Positions 17,651 through 27,137 of a DNA stretch of 64,000 nt are shown one piece after another. The stretch comes from Balneolaceae bacterium. Lineage in GTDB: Bacteria; Bacteroidota; Rhodothermia; Balneolales; Balneolaceae. The first letter of the stretch is position 1; each line of letters opens with the position of its first letter. Position numbers and translations under genes: made by a program. Location of the stretch: contig JAXHMM010000003.1 of NCBI GenBank assembly GCA_034521445.1, positions 1 to 64,000 on the forward strand, in the 5' to 3' direction. The notes below the pieces were generated by a model, which searched no databases, was not told the DNA's origin, and worked only from the letters and a program-made list of their open reading frames with translations.

Positions 17651-19690
17651 TTACTGAGCACGCTCCCAGCGGTTGTTGGCCCGGTTGGCGTCGGGGTAGA
17701 GCCGTTCAGGGTCAATTTCTACAGAGACCACCTCGCGGTTGCGGGTTACCGTGAAGCGGTAGCGTACGTTGTCCTCCAGCCAGTGCTCCACGGGAATGGC
17801 GTGCGTCTCGGTGGCGCCGCCGGCGAAGGTGATCCTCACGGTGGCGGGCATGGGAACCCGGCCGTGGTCCTCGATGGTGATGCCTGTTGTGCCGTCCTCC
17901 AACGTCGAGACGGCGCTCACGGCCTGGTCGAGCACCCAGGTCTCGTAGAACCAGCTGCGCCAGAACCAGTCCAGGTCCCGCCCGGTCACATCCTCAAAGG
18001 TATTGAAGAGGTCCCACGGGTAGGGGTGTTTGTACTTCCAGCGCTGCAGAAAGGTGCGGTAGGCTTCGTTGAAGGTCTCCTCGCCAAGCATGTTGCGGAG
18101 GGTGAAGAGCATACTGGCAGGCTTGGGATAGGAGGCCACCCCATAGGCCGCCCCCAGGTAGTGGAAGTCAGACCATCGCATGATGGGTCCCTCGTCGCCT
18201 GTCCCCGCAATGGTCAGGTAGCTGTGGTAGGTACCCAGCTTCCAGTCAGTGTCGGGGTAGTACTCCGTCTTGGCGTTGTCCTCGTTGAAGGTGGTGGTTC
18301 CCTCGTCCAGCCAGCTGTAGCGCCGCTCGTTGGTGCTTACGGTCATGGGTACCCACATGTGGGCCACCTCGTGGGCGATGACGGCGTAGAGGGAGGAGGC
18401 GGGTTGTCCGTTGTAGGAGCCGATGACGGTCATCATGGGAAACTCCATACCGCCCCCGATGATGCCCCCACCCTCCACGGCGGTCATGTGTTCCCAGGGG
18501 TAGGGGAGGCCGGTGAAGCGGGAGAGGTAGTCGATGCTGTGACGCGAGAAGCGTGCGCTGTTTTCCCAGAGGGGGGCAGAGCTGCGGTAGAAGGTGTTGA
18601 TGGCGGTGTAGTCGGTTTGCCCATCTCCGTCGCGATCGCCCAATGGCGCCCGTGTAGCGTCCCAGCGCGAATCACGCGTGGCGCTGAAGGCGAAGTCGCG
18701 CACGCTGTCGGCGTGGAAGGTCCAGGTCACTGCGCTGTCGGCGGGCGTCACCGTCACGTTGCCAAAATCCTCGCGGCCTACCACCTCCATGACCGAGTCG
18801 CTGCTATGGGCCCGCTGAAGGCGGCTGTGGATGCGGGGCTGCAGCACCTGGCGCGGGTTGGCCAGGGTGCCCGTGGCCGCCACGATCCACTGGGGAGGCG
18901 CGGTGATGTTTACCCGGTAGCTCCCGAAGTCGTGGTAGAATTCGGCGTTGATGCGGAAGGGATCGGTGAACCAGCCGATTACGTCATCGTAAACACGCAT
19001 TTTGGGATACCAGTAGGCCAGGAAGAACAGGTTGTCCTGGCTGAAGCCCATTCGTCCCCCGGCTCCGGACTGCGGAATCTCCATGCGCCAGGTGAGGTGC
19101 ATCTCCACGGTGGTGCCTGGCAGTACGGGTGAACGGGGTCGCAGGGTCATCAGCGTGCCGTCGATGGAGTAGACCGACTCCCCGTTACGCAGGGCCTGGT
19201 AGTACAGTCCGTTCCGGTCGGCGGCCTGCCCCTCCACGCTCACCGAGTCGATGGTCATCCCGCCGGTCACCTCGGCCGATTCGTTGCGTATTACCCCCTC
19301 TGCGTGCACGTTCTGTGCCAGCTCCAGGGCGAGTACGCCCAGGGTGTCGGGGGAGTTGTTGTGGTAGGTGATGGTGGTGGTGCCGGCTAGGGTGCGTGAG
19401 CCGGGATGCAGTTGTACATCGATTTCATAGTCGGAGCGCTGCGACCAGTAGCGCGGGCCGGGCTCGCCTGAATGGGTGCGCGTGCCCTGCTCCACCGCAC
19501 GGTGGAAGGCTGGAGGCACCTCGCCGTTGATGGGGTTTGGAACCGGGCGGTCGGGAGGATATACGGCCGTATCGGTTCGCAGGCTGTCGGCATCTTCAAC
19601 ATTGCTTTGCCCGGCATGCTGGGTGGCGCAACCGCCGATTAGAGCAAGTATCAGAAGGGCGTGGAATACAGGCGCGATTAAGCGATTCAT
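17651..19690 (-). CDS. M1-family metallopeptidase, lipoprotein
   Basis: This 679-residue protein starts at MNRLIAPVFHALL; the open frame upstream is not signal-like. A lipoprotein signal ends ALIGGC. The M1 aminopeptidase core contains GGGMEFPMMT (the GAMEN-equivalent exopeptidase motif) and the zinc site HEVAHMWVPMTV with the third ligand Glu in WLDEGTTTFNE, 18 residues later as in the gluzincins. It probably sits in the periplasm or outer membrane and trims peptides. A C-terminal beta domain (ITIEDHGRVPMPATVRITF) follows. It is a stand-alone gene. Confidence 0.92.
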   Translation of the reverse strand: MNRLIAPVFHALLILALIGGCATQHAGQSNVEDADSLRTDTAVYPPDRPVPNPINGEVPPAFHRAVEQGTRTHSGEPGPRYWSQRSDYEIDVQLHPGSRTLAGTTTITYHNNSPDTLGVLALELAQNVHAEGVIRNESAEVTGGMTIDSVSVEGQAADRNGLYYQALRNGESVYSIDGTLMTLRPRSPVLPGTTVEMHLTWRMEIPQSGAGGRMGFSQDNLFFLAYWYPKMRVYDDVIGWFTDPFRINAEFYHDFGSYRVNITAPPQWIVAATGTLANPRQVLQPRIHSRLQRAHSSDSVMEVVGREDFGNVTVTPADSAVTWTFHADSVRDFAFSATRDSRWDATRAPLGDRDGDGQTDYTAINTFYRSSAPLWENSARFSRHSIDYLSRFTGLPYPWEHMTAVEGGGIIGGGMEFPMMTVIGSYNGQPASSLYAVIAHEVAHMWVPMTVSTNERRYSWLDEGTTTFNEDNAKTEYYPDTDWKLGTYHSYLTIAGTGDEGPIMRWSDFHYLGAAYGVASYPKPASMLFTLRNMLGEETFNEAYRTFLQRWKYKHPYPWDLFNTFEDVTGRDLDWFWRSWFYETWVLDQAVSAVSTLEDGTTGITIEDHGRVPMPATVRITFAGGATETHAIPVEHWLEDNVRYRFTVTRNREVVSVEIDPERLYPDANRANNRWERAQ

Positions 19691-19851
19691 GGCGAATGGG
19701 TAATAGGTGTGAAGTCTTCCCGGACACCTTGCGTGCAGGTCCTGGGTTCGCAACAAACGGAAAATACGGACTTGCACGCCTATTGCAACAGCCGCTCCTG
19801 CCGGTAGTCCTATTTCACAGTTCCGCTTGGTTCGAGAAGCAGGTCCTGAAT

Positions 19852-19889
19852 GAAAAATCGGCCTATCCGACATTTCGGATAGGCCGATT
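19852..19889 (-). terminator. Rho-independent terminator of the S9 peptidase gene
   Basis: A perfect 15-bp stem, AATCGGCCTATCCGA with TCGGATAGGCCGATT, has a 4-nt loop. Read on the minus strand it is followed by a T-run (GATTTTTCA), 30 bp after the stop codon of the S9 peptidase gene. Confidence 0.9.
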
Positions 19890-19917
19890 CAGGCACTTCT
19901 TGGCGATGACCAGGATT

Positions 19918-22440
19918 TCAGCCGTCACCCAGCTGGGCCTCGGGCACAGGTTCGCCTGCGTTCTTTACGTAGTGGTCCATCCAATTCACCCAGCGCGTCC
20001 ACAGATCCAGTATGGTTTCCCGCGCTCCGGGGCCATGAGCCTCGTGTGGATACATATACATTGCGGCCGTCTTGCCGATACCGTTAAGAGCGTGGAACAT
20101 CCGCTTTGAGTGGATGGGCCAGGTACCTACGTTCTGGTCCATCTCCCCGTGGTACATAAGCAGGGCGCCGTCCAGCTGATCGGCCCGGAATATGGGCGAC
20201 ATGTCGAGGTAGCGGTCCAGTCCCCGCCACAGGTCGTTGGGTTCGCGCTGGAAGCCCATGGGGGTGAGGGTACGGTTGTAGTTGCCGTCGCCTGCGATCC
20301 CCGCCTTGAACAGGGAGGTGTTGATCATGGCGTTGGCGGTACCGAAGGCCCCGTAGGAGTGTCCCCCAATGGCCATGCGCGTACGGTCGATATATCCTCG
20401 GGCGTCCGCGGAGTCGATCACAGCAAGGCTGTTTTGCTGGATGCTCCAGACAAAGCCGTCGTTCGGGCCGCCCCTCTCGGCCGCGATGGGCCAGTCGGCG
20501 TCAATGACGGCATAACCGCGCTTGGTTAAAATCTCCATGGAGCGATTGTAGACGCCCGGGAAGTCGTTCTTGTTGTAGTCGCGCTGGTCTTCGTCGTATT
20601 CTTCCTGGTCGTCGTACTCCGACGGGTAGTGCCAGATGATGCCCGGCAGCGGTTCCCCATTCCAGTCGGCCGGCATGGTAACCGTTATCCAGAACTCGAA
20701 GCCGTCGGCACGTTTCACTTTGAAACGGTGCCGCTGGGCATTGGTAATGGCCGTGTTGTAGTCAGTGTTGTTCGTGAGGTTGGTCATCTGCTCCGTCTCC
20801 GTGTTATAGAGCCAGGAGTCGGGATGCATGTCGGGCGACTGCCGCTGGACGATGAGCTCGGTTCCGGCGTCGTCGAGCATGGCTGTGGGATCCTCATCCA
20901 CGTCCGAGGCACTCATGAAAATACGCTCCTTCTCGCCGCTGCGGATGTCCACACGGTCGATGAAGGGCTGTGGGGCGTTTTCGTTGTAGTCCTCATGGTA
21001 CTGTGTGCCGGACAGGTAGACGCTGTTGCCGTCGGGCGTCATGCGCACCACGGAACCGCCCATCTCGCCGGGCTTGTTCATCAGGTTGCCCGGATCGGCG
21101 TAGAAATCGTCTTCGTCGAAACTGTAGATGGTGTGGGTCTGGTCGGGACTGTCCATGAAGACCGCATAGAGTTTTTCTTCGCCCCCGCTCTCTTCGCTGA
21201 TAAAGAGGATATCGGCCTCCTGGCTGTAGTCCACGCCGTCCATTTCGTTTTCGGTTTCGTAGACAATCTGCATGTCGTCTTCACCGAAGGGTGCGGTCCA
21301 GAGCATGACGCGGTCGGTGGCCTCCTCGTCGGATTCCTCATCTTCGGCCTGTTCCTGGTCTTCGTCTTCCTCCTCCTCGCCGGCGTCGGAAGCCTGCAGG
21401 AAGCTCAGACCCTCCCCGTCGGGACGCCACTGAATGTTGCGGCGGTCGTAGTCCTCGTCCTCTTCCTCGCCGGGCACGCTGGTGTCGAGCGAACTGTGGG
21501 CGATCTCGGCCAGTGTGTTTCCGTCAAGGTCCCATATCTCCTCCCGGTTGGGAAAGTTGTAGTAGGGCACGATGTAGGAGAAGGGCTTCTCCATGGTCTC
21601 CACCATCAGATACTGTCCGGTGGGGTCAGGATCGATGCCCTGAATCATGGCCGGTTCGCCGATGTTTCGCACGTTGCGGTTCTGCGTATCCAGGCGTACC
21701 AGCTGTCCGGTGGTGTGGTATTCCAGCAGCTTCATTTCGAAGGGATCCTCCAGCAGGTCCTGGTAGGTGCGCAGGCGATTCTCCTCGTTGCTGGTCATGC
21801 GTACTTTAAGATTTGCTGGCGTGGCGGGGCGTTGCGGCTCCATGCCGCGGTCTTCAGGCACCAGCACGGTAAACAGGTAGCGGCTGTCGCCCGACCATTC
21901 CAGGTCGGAACTCATCGTGGCCAGTACGGGCCGGCGGGTAATCTGCCGTGAATTGCCGTTGGACGTCTCGGCTACATACACATGGGTCTCGTCAGCTGTA
22001 TGGGCAAAGTAGGCAACCTTGGAGCCGTCGGGCGACCAGCTGGCGTCGGTAACGATGGCGCCCTCAGGCGTATCGATGTCGCTGGTTTCACCGCTACGCG
22101 AGCCAATGAGCTGCAGTTCACCGGAGGGCTCGGTAGTCATGTCGCGCTCACGATTGGCGCGCGGGTCGATCTGCAGTCCCCCCAGGTTGTAGTAGGGCTT
22201 GGCAAACTTCGACAGGGGCGTCATGCCGGACTCCTGCACGTTCAGGAAATATTCGGCACCGGGCGCCAGGTTGTATAGCGTAACGTTCAGGTGCCGCGGG
22301 GCCAGGACCTCCTCGGAGATCTCCTCCGGCGGGGTCAGGTACTGTTCCCTCAGGTCGGGGACATCCTGGGCTGAAAGCCCGGTGGCACCCACCAGAAGAA
22401 GAATGAACGTGAGAAATGCGGAAGTCGATTTTCTAAGCAT
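19918..22440 (-). CDS. S9-family (prolyl oligopeptidase) secreted peptidase
   Basis: This 840-residue protein starts at MLRKSTSAFLTF, with AAGGACC shortly upstream. A Sec signal ends LSA-QDV. An N-terminal beta-propeller includes DASWSPDGSKVAYFAH. The C-terminal alpha/beta-hydrolase domain has the nucleophile GGHSYGAFG, acid YHGEMDQNVG and histidine PHEAHGPG, the S9 Ser-Asp-His order. An unusual acidic insertion lies in the propeller (EEEEDEDQEQAEDEESD), as in proteins from salty habitats. The substrate is probably oligopeptides in the periplasm. Confidence 0.93.
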   Translation of the reverse strand: MLRKSTSAFLTFILLLVGATGLSAQDVPDLREQYLTPPEEISEEVLAPRHLNVTLYNLAPGAEYFLNVQESGMTPLSKFAKPYYNLGGLQIDPRANRERDMTTEPSGELQLIGSRSGETSDIDTPEGAIVTDASWSPDGSKVAYFAHTADETHVYVAETSNGNSRQITRRPVLATMSSDLEWSGDSRYLFTVLVPEDRGMEPQRPATPANLKVRMTSNEENRLRTYQDLLEDPFEMKLLEYHTTGQLVRLDTQNRNVRNIGEPAMIQGIDPDPTGQYLMVETMEKPFSYIVPYYNFPNREEIWDLDGNTLAEIAHSSLDTSVPGEEEDEDYDRRNIQWRPDGEGLSFLQASDAGEEEEDEDQEQAEDEESDEEATDRVMLWTAPFGEDDMQIVYETENEMDGVDYSQEADILFISEESGGEEKLYAVFMDSPDQTHTIYSFDEDDFYADPGNLMNKPGEMGGSVVRMTPDGNSVYLSGTQYHEDYNENAPQPFIDRVDIRSGEKERIFMSASDVDEDPTAMLDDAGTELIVQRQSPDMHPDSWLYNTETEQMTNLTNNTDYNTAITNAQRHRFKVKRADGFEFWITVTMPADWNGEPLPGIIWHYPSEYDDQEEYDEDQRDYNKNDFPGVYNRSMEILTKRGYAVIDADWPIAAERGGPNDGFVWSIQQNSLAVIDSADARGYIDRTRMAIGGHSYGAFGTANAMINTSLFKAGIAGDGNYNRTLTPMGFQREPNDLWRGLDRYLDMSPIFRADQLDGALLMYHGEMDQNVGTWPIHSKRMFHALNGIGKTAAMYMYPHEAHGPGARETILDLWTRWVNWMDHYVKNAGEPVPEAQLGDG

Positions 22441-22687
22441 AGAATAGGTCCTTGGTTCCAGGTTATGCATGCGCGCCGGTCCCATGGAGAGGACATTACG
22501 CATTCCTATAAGATTCAAAGATCTGGCTCAAATGAAAGGCGGGAGGGCGGATTTTACGTTTTTTATCGCCGGGGCATCAGGTGGTGGCCAGTACCATCAC
22601 TCATTTATATGGCGATGCCCGACGACAGCATCACTGCCGCCCGGCATCAGATGGATCGGATAGTTGAGACAGTCGAATACCCCCCTC

Positions 22688-23857
22688 TTATTCGACAGGA
22701 CTCCAGAATGGGATGTAGTCGGTGTCGGGGTGGGCTGTTAGGTTGATAACGGTACCGCTTCCGTCGGCATTGATTTTGTGAATGTCGTCGTTGCCCGATT
22801 TGTCGGAGGAGAAGGCGATTTGATCGCCATTCGGCGACCAGGTCGGGAAGCCTTCACTCGTAGTGTTTTGGGTGACTTTGCGAACCCCGGTGCCGTCAGG
22901 GTTCATGGTGTAAATATCATCGTCCCCGTCGCGGTCGGACTGGAAGGCGATCTTGTCACCGTCGGGCGACCAGGAGAGAAAGGTTCCCTGCTGGGACGTG
23001 ATTTGCTGAACGTTGCTTCCGTCGGAATCCATGGTAAAGATCCTGTCGTCTCCGTTGCGGTTACTCAGGAAGGCAATGGTGCCGTCGGGCGACCAACTGG
23101 GCGCGGTGTTGCCGCTGTTTCCGGTGCTGGTCAACTGTTCCCGGTTGCTTCCGTCGGGCTCTATGGTCCAGATTTGTTGGTTCGCTCCGTCTGATTCGCT
23201 GAATGCAATCTTGTCGTCTTCAGGAGACCAGGCGTAGTACAGGGTGGCGGCCGATGTTTGTGTAAGTTGCGTGACATCGCTGCCGTCCACATTCATGACG
23301 TAGAGGTCGGCATCGCCGTTTCGGTCGCTGCTGAAGGCGATCCTCGTGCCGTCGTTTGAAATGACGGGAATGGCTTCGGCGCTGGTGTTATCGGTCAACT
23401 GGGTCGGATTGGAGCCGTTGCCGTTCATAAGGTAGATTTCATGGTCGCCGTCACGGTCGCTGCTGAAGGCAATCTGGTTGTTGGCCACCGGGGCGCAGCC
23501 GATGTTGAACTGCGAGGTGGTGGTGTCTCCTGCAAAAACGCTTACGTCCCTGGAGGAGGAGCCACCCGGCTCGCAGTTGTATTCCACGCTGGAGTTGTCA
23601 AGGCTCACCATGTGGTTGCCTTCGGACAGACCGGTAAAGTAGATGGTATCGTCGGTTCCAGCGTCCTTGGTCGTTCCCTCCACCTCGAAGGTATACCCAT
23701 CAGGGTCCGGGTCCTCCCCGCTGGTTGAAGTCTGAACCGCGATCGTTCCGGTTTCCTGCTCGCTGTCGCCGTTATCGCCGCCGGATACGTTGTCGCCACA
23801 TCCGTAGAAGGTGAGTGTTGCAATGAGTATTGCCAGAATTGGAGGCGCATGTTTCAT
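22688..23857 (-). CDS. PD40/TolB-like propeller lipoprotein, copy B
   Basis: This 389-residue lipoprotein has lipobox FYGC (Cys20). A beta-sandwich region (40-120; TIAVQTSTSGEDPDPDGYTF) comes first, then six or seven PD40 repeats of about 42 residues, each with a core like IAFSSDRDGDHEIYLMN-x-DG and W/SPDG. These form a TolB-type beta-propeller. There are no tol or pal neighbours, so it is not TolB itself. It is a tandem paralogue of the next gene upstream and shares the N-terminal sandwich with it. Function unknown. Confidence 0.88.
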   Translation of the reverse strand: MKHAPPILAILIATLTFYGCGDNVSGGDNGDSEQETGTIAVQTSTSGEDPDPDGYTFEVEGTTKDAGTDDTIYFTGLSEGNHMVSLDNSSVEYNCEPGGSSSRDVSVFAGDTTTSQFNIGCAPVANNQIAFSSDRDGDHEIYLMNGNGSNPTQLTDNTSAEAIPVISNDGTRIAFSSDRNGDADLYVMNVDGSDVTQLTQTSAATLYYAWSPEDDKIAFSESDGANQQIWTIEPDGSNREQLTSTGNSGNTAPSWSPDGTIAFLSNRNGDDRIFTMDSDGSNVQQITSQQGTFLSWSPDGDKIAFQSDRDGDDDIYTMNPDGTGVRKVTQNTTSEGFPTWSPNGDQIAFSSDKSGNDDIHKINADGSGTVINLTAHPDTDYIPFWSPVE

Positions 23858-23891
23858 CGTGCAGGTCGGTTTTGTTGGTTTAAAGAATTAT

Positions 23892-25115
23892 TCATTGTTG
23901 TTTCTCGGGGCTCCAGTTAGGGAAGCTTTCGTTTCCAGGGCTGGCTGTCAAGTTGACCGGCGAGCCTGAACCGTCGGCGTTGACAACATAGATTTCATCG
24001 TTGCCGTCGCGGTCCGTAACAAAGGCAATTTTGCTGCCGTCGGGGGACCAGTTGGCGCAGCAGTCGAAGCCCGGGTTGTTGGTCAGCTGTCTCAGGCCGG
24101 ATCCGTCGCTGTTGATGATATAGAGCTCGGAGTTGCCGCTGCGCTCCGACTGGAATACCAGCTGGCTGCCGTCGGGGGACCAGTCAGGGATGCTGCCTCC
24201 CTGGGTGGTGAGACGTTGTACGTCGCTTCCGTCGGCCTCCATGGTGTAGAGGTCAAGTTCGGATCTGGAGGCGTTGCGATCGCTAGAAAAAGCAATTCGG
24301 TCGTCGGAAGACCAGCTTGGGAAGATGTCGTTGCCCGGTTCGCTGGTGAGCTGTTGCAGATTGCTGCCGTCCTTGTTGATGGTGTATATCTGGTTGTTCC
24401 CGGAACGGGTACCGAATACCAGCTTGGTGTCGTCGGGAGACCAGTCTATCCAATAGCCGCTTGGACCGCTTTCAGTAAGGCGCTGTACCTCCGATCCATC
24501 GGCATTCATTACATACAATTCGGTGCCTCCTCCCCCGCGGTAGCTGAAAAACACGATGCGGGTGCCGTCGTTCGAAATCACTCCGTTTTGATCGCCTGAA
24601 CTGTTGTCGGTCAGCTTTTCCTGTCCGGATCCATCGGCATTCATCATATATATCTCGGAATCGCCGTTCAGAGCGCCGTGCAAGAGAATCTTGCCGAAGG
24701 CTGCCGTCTTACACATTACATTGTAGCTAACCGCGGTGGTATCGCCCGTAAAAACAGCTACCTCCCGGCTGGCCTCTCCGCCGGTATCGCAGTTGACAGC
24801 CACGCTCTCGGTTTCCAGCGTCAGTTGGTGGTTGCCTTGGGAGAGGCCGGTAAAATAGATGGTTTCGTTGACTCCGACGTCCTTGCCGGTTTCTTCCACC
24901 GTGAAGGAATAGCCATCAGAGTCCTTATCGTTACCACTGGTGGAGGTTTGAATGGCAATGGTTCCGGTTGTGGCCTCTTCATCCGTATCTTCATCGGTAC
25001 TGCCGAAGATGCCGTCCCCGCAAGAGAGAAATGAAAGAGTGACGAGTACCAAGACGGTCAGTTGTCCAGTTTTCCGGACAAAGGATTTTGTAATATAGTG
25101 CGTATTTGCATCCAT
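23892..25115 (-). CDS. PD40/TolB-like propeller lipoprotein, copy A
   Basis: This 407-residue lipoprotein, taking MDANTHYITK as start, has lipobox SFLSC. The layout is the same as copy B: sandwich TIAIQTSTSGNDKDSDGYSF, then PD40 units such as GDSEIYMMNADGSG and LVFQSERSGNSELYIIN. The sandwich and its Cys pair (NCDTGGEA / YNVMC) are shared with copy B, where the same Cys occur, so a disulphide is likely. The two genes are 34 bp apart and arose by tandem duplication. Confidence 0.88.
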   Translation of the reverse strand: MDANTHYITKSFVRKTGQLTVLVLVTLSFLSCGDGIFGSTDEDTDEEATTGTIAIQTSTSGNDKDSDGYSFTVEETGKDVGVNETIYFTGLSQGNHQLTLETESVAVNCDTGGEASREVAVFTGDTTAVSYNVMCKTAAFGKILLHGALNGDSEIYMMNADGSGQEKLTDNSSGDQNGVISNDGTRIVFFSYRGGGGTELYVMNADGSEVQRLTESGPSGYWIDWSPDDTKLVFGTRSGNNQIYTINKDGSNLQQLTSEPGNDIFPSWSSDDRIAFSSDRNASRSELDLYTMEADGSDVQRLTTQGGSIPDWSPDGSQLVFQSERSGNSELYIINSDGSGLRQLTNNPGFDCCANWSPDGSKIAFVTDRDGNDEIYVVNADGSGSPVNLTASPGNESFPNWSPEKQQ

Positions 25116-25276
25116 GAGGCGCTCAAAATATTGGTCTTCTCCTGAATCATCGTAAATCACTTAATGTAAAACACATATTTAGGTATAAGTCAAATAGTTA
25201 TAATATTGATGGCAGGGCGGGTGCAGCCTAAAGGAGCAAGACAGTACCTATGTGGGGGAATTTGAAAGATGGGAAG

Positions 25277-25364
25277 TACCGGCGGTCGGACTCGAACCGA
25301 CACTCGGGGTTCACCCCGAATTGGATTTTAAGTCCAACGCGTCTACCAATTCCGCCACGCCGGC
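25277..25364 (-). tRNA. tRNA-Leu(UAA)
   Basis: The minus strand folds as a class II tRNA of 88 nt. The acceptor is GCCGGCG with CGCCGGT, the anticodon arm TTGGA-CTTAAAA-TCCAA gives anticodon TAA, the long variable arm is CGGGG-tgaa-CCCCG, and the T arm contains GGTTCGAGTCC. The CCA end is not encoded. Confidence 0.95.
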
Positions 25365-25502
25365 ATGGATTGGGGCTGGAGCGCGCGCAATATAACACTT
25401 ATGCCCCCTCAACTACAACAGGAATGGCCTTCTCTGTCTTGTTTGAGGGGGGAGAAACCGTTACTTTTACCGGGCTTCCCAGGCGAGACCCATTCGTTTA
25501 AC

Positions 25503-25575
25503 GGGCCCGTAGCTCAGTGGTTAGAGCAGTCGACTCATAATCGATTGGTCGCAGGTTCAAATCCTGCCGGGCCCA
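25503..25575 (+). tRNA. tRNA-Ile(CAU), lysidine type (tRNA-Met alternative)
   Basis: A 73-nt cloverleaf: acceptor GGGCCCG with CGGGCCC, anticodon loop CTCATAA (anticodon CAT) and T arm GCAGGTTCAAATCCTGC. The D-to-variable region (GTGGTTAGAGCAG and CTCATAATCG-TTGGTCGC) resembles E. coli ileX more than elongator tRNA-Met, so the minor isoleucine tRNA modified by TilS is preferred. CCA is not encoded. Confidence 0.85.
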
Positions 25576-25833
25576 CTTTTCCTTCCCATCCGTTCAATAC
25601 GTCGGCGAGTGAGGTAGTTGTCGCTGACACGCTATCCCCCACCAATATACCGGCAACCATGTTCCAGGCGCAGGCGGACGTATGTTTGTATTACTATGAC
25701 TGTACAGCCGTCGTAAATTGTTCTATATTAACCATTCAAATAACAGGCCATAAAACCGGCCATATAATGGAGGATATGAAATATTTAAACTTATATAAGT
25801 AAAATAATAACAAATATTTATAGAATTATATAA

Positions 25834-25865
25834 ACCGGACACTTATCCGGCCAAAAGACCGGACA
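25834..25865 (+). promoter_or_regulatory. Possible operator in front of the Fic gene
   Basis: ACCGGACA occurs twice as a direct repeat (25834-25841, 25858-25865), with an inverted TCCGG half-site between, giving CCGGA-cactta-TCCGG. The second copy ends 3 bp before the fic start codon. A protein bound there would block initiation. The Fic protein has a C-terminal winged helix, so self-regulation is possible. Confidence 0.4.
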
Positions 25866-25868
25866 AAT

Positions 25869-27089
25869 ATGAAAGCTTCAGACTTTTATTCGCACCCTCG
25901 TGAGATGGAACCCTTGTTCCCTTCCCAAAATGAGGAATTGATAGACCTTGCGATGGATGTTCATCGTAAAGCGGCTGCTTTGGGCGGAGCGCTTCATAAA
26001 ATCACCCGCCATCGCATAGCCGACTTACTGAGGCATATTAACAGTTACTACTCAAACCTGATCGAGGGACACCACACCCATCCGGCTGATATCGAACGTG
26101 CCGCCCGGAGGGAATATGATGAGGATCCCAAGAAGCGGGCGCTTCAACAATTAAATTTGGCCCATATTGAGGTCCAGAAAAAAACCGAAAAACGATTAAG
26201 GGAAGAACCGAATATTGAGATTTCTTCTCCGGAATTTCTATGCTGGATTCATAAATGTTTTTATGAACTGGTTCCTGATGATTTCAGGCGGATAAAGGAT
26301 CCATCTACCGGTGAGGAATTCCTGATGGAGCCGGGAAAGCTGAGAGACCGGTTGGTCGAAGTTGGCAATCATTTTCCACCGCATTTCGAAGCATTAAACT
26401 CTTTCATGGAGAGATTCAATGAGAAATTCAACCCTGATAACCTGCATGGGACGAAAAAGTTGGTTGCTGTAGCTTCAAGCCATCACCGGCTGACATGGAT
26501 TCACCCATTTGTCGATGGAAATGGCAGGGTTGCACGGCTGTTCACCCATGCATGCATGAAGAAGGCACAGATCGACTCTCATGGCTTATGGACTGTTTCG
26601 CGTGGACTCGCCAGAGAAAGCGAAGCCTATAAAAGTATGCTGGCCCATGCCGACGGCCATCGTAAAGGCGATTATGACGGCAGAGGAAATCTTTCGACAA
26701 AGACACTGGGCGAGTTTTGTTTCCACTTTCTGGAAACCTGCTTGGACCAGATTGAATTTATGAGTGAACTTCTTGACCTGGACAACCTTGCACAGCGTAT
26801 TCAAGGATATGTAGATTTGAGATCTCAGGGCATGTTAACCGGTGAAATAGAGTTAAAAGAGGAGTCAAAGCATATCTTGATTGAAGTGATGCTTCGTGGT
26901 GAAATTTCCCGGGCTGATGCCAAAAGGGTGACGGGGCTTTCCGAACGTTCAGCTCGTAGGGTGTTGAGCGCCCTGGAAGACGAAGAACTCGTTACATCTG
27001 AAAGCCATAGAAGCCCGGTCAGATTCAATATACCTCCGAAAGTGGTTGGGTATTACTTCCCGGACCTATATCCCGAAGGCAGAATATAG
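25869..27089 (+). CDS. Fic-family AMP transferase with own inhibitory helix and winged-helix end
   Basis: This 406-residue protein has the catalytic Fic motif HPFVDGNGRVAR near 217-228, which transfers AMP (or a related group) to a hydroxyl side chain. Near residues 56-63 the segment YSNLIEGH fits the inhibitory motif (S/T)xxxE(G/N), so this is a class II Fic that restrains itself. The C-terminal 70 residues (EISRADAKRVTGLSERSARRVLSAL) form a winged helix-turn-helix. Its lower GC upstream region, its place after tRNA genes and the adjoining gene fragments suggest an acquired island. No separate antitoxin gene is visible. Confidence 0.9.
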   Translation: MKASDFYSHPREMEPLFPSQNEELIDLAMDVHRKAAALGGALHKITRHRIADLLRHINSYYSNLIEGHHTHPADIERAARREYDEDPKKRALQQLNLAHIEVQKKTEKRLREEPNIEISSPEFLCWIHKCFYELVPDDFRRIKDPSTGEEFLMEPGKLRDRLVEVGNHFPPHFEALNSFMERFNEKFNPDNLHGTKKLVAVASSHHRLTWIHPFVDGNGRVARLFTHACMKKAQIDSHGLWTVSRGLARESEAYKSMLAHADGHRKGDYDGRGNLSTKTLGEFCFHFLETCLDQIEFMSELLDLDNLAQRIQGYVDLRSQGMLTGEIELKEESKHILIEVMLRGEISRADAKRVTGLSERSARRVLSALEDEELVTSESHRSPVRFNIPPKVVGYYFPDLYPEGRI

Positions 27090-27137
27090 AACGGTCGTAT
27101 GGTCTTGTACTGAACTCAAACCTACAACTCACGGCAC

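Noticed and set aside
22688-25115. TolB of the Tol-Pal system
   Set aside because: PD40 repeats match, but both proteins are lipoproteins with an extra sandwich, occur in tandem and have no tol or pal neighbours.
25503-25575. Elongator tRNA-Met
   Set aside because: The anticodon CAT fits, but the arms around it resemble the minor isoleucine tRNA; kept as the alternative name only.
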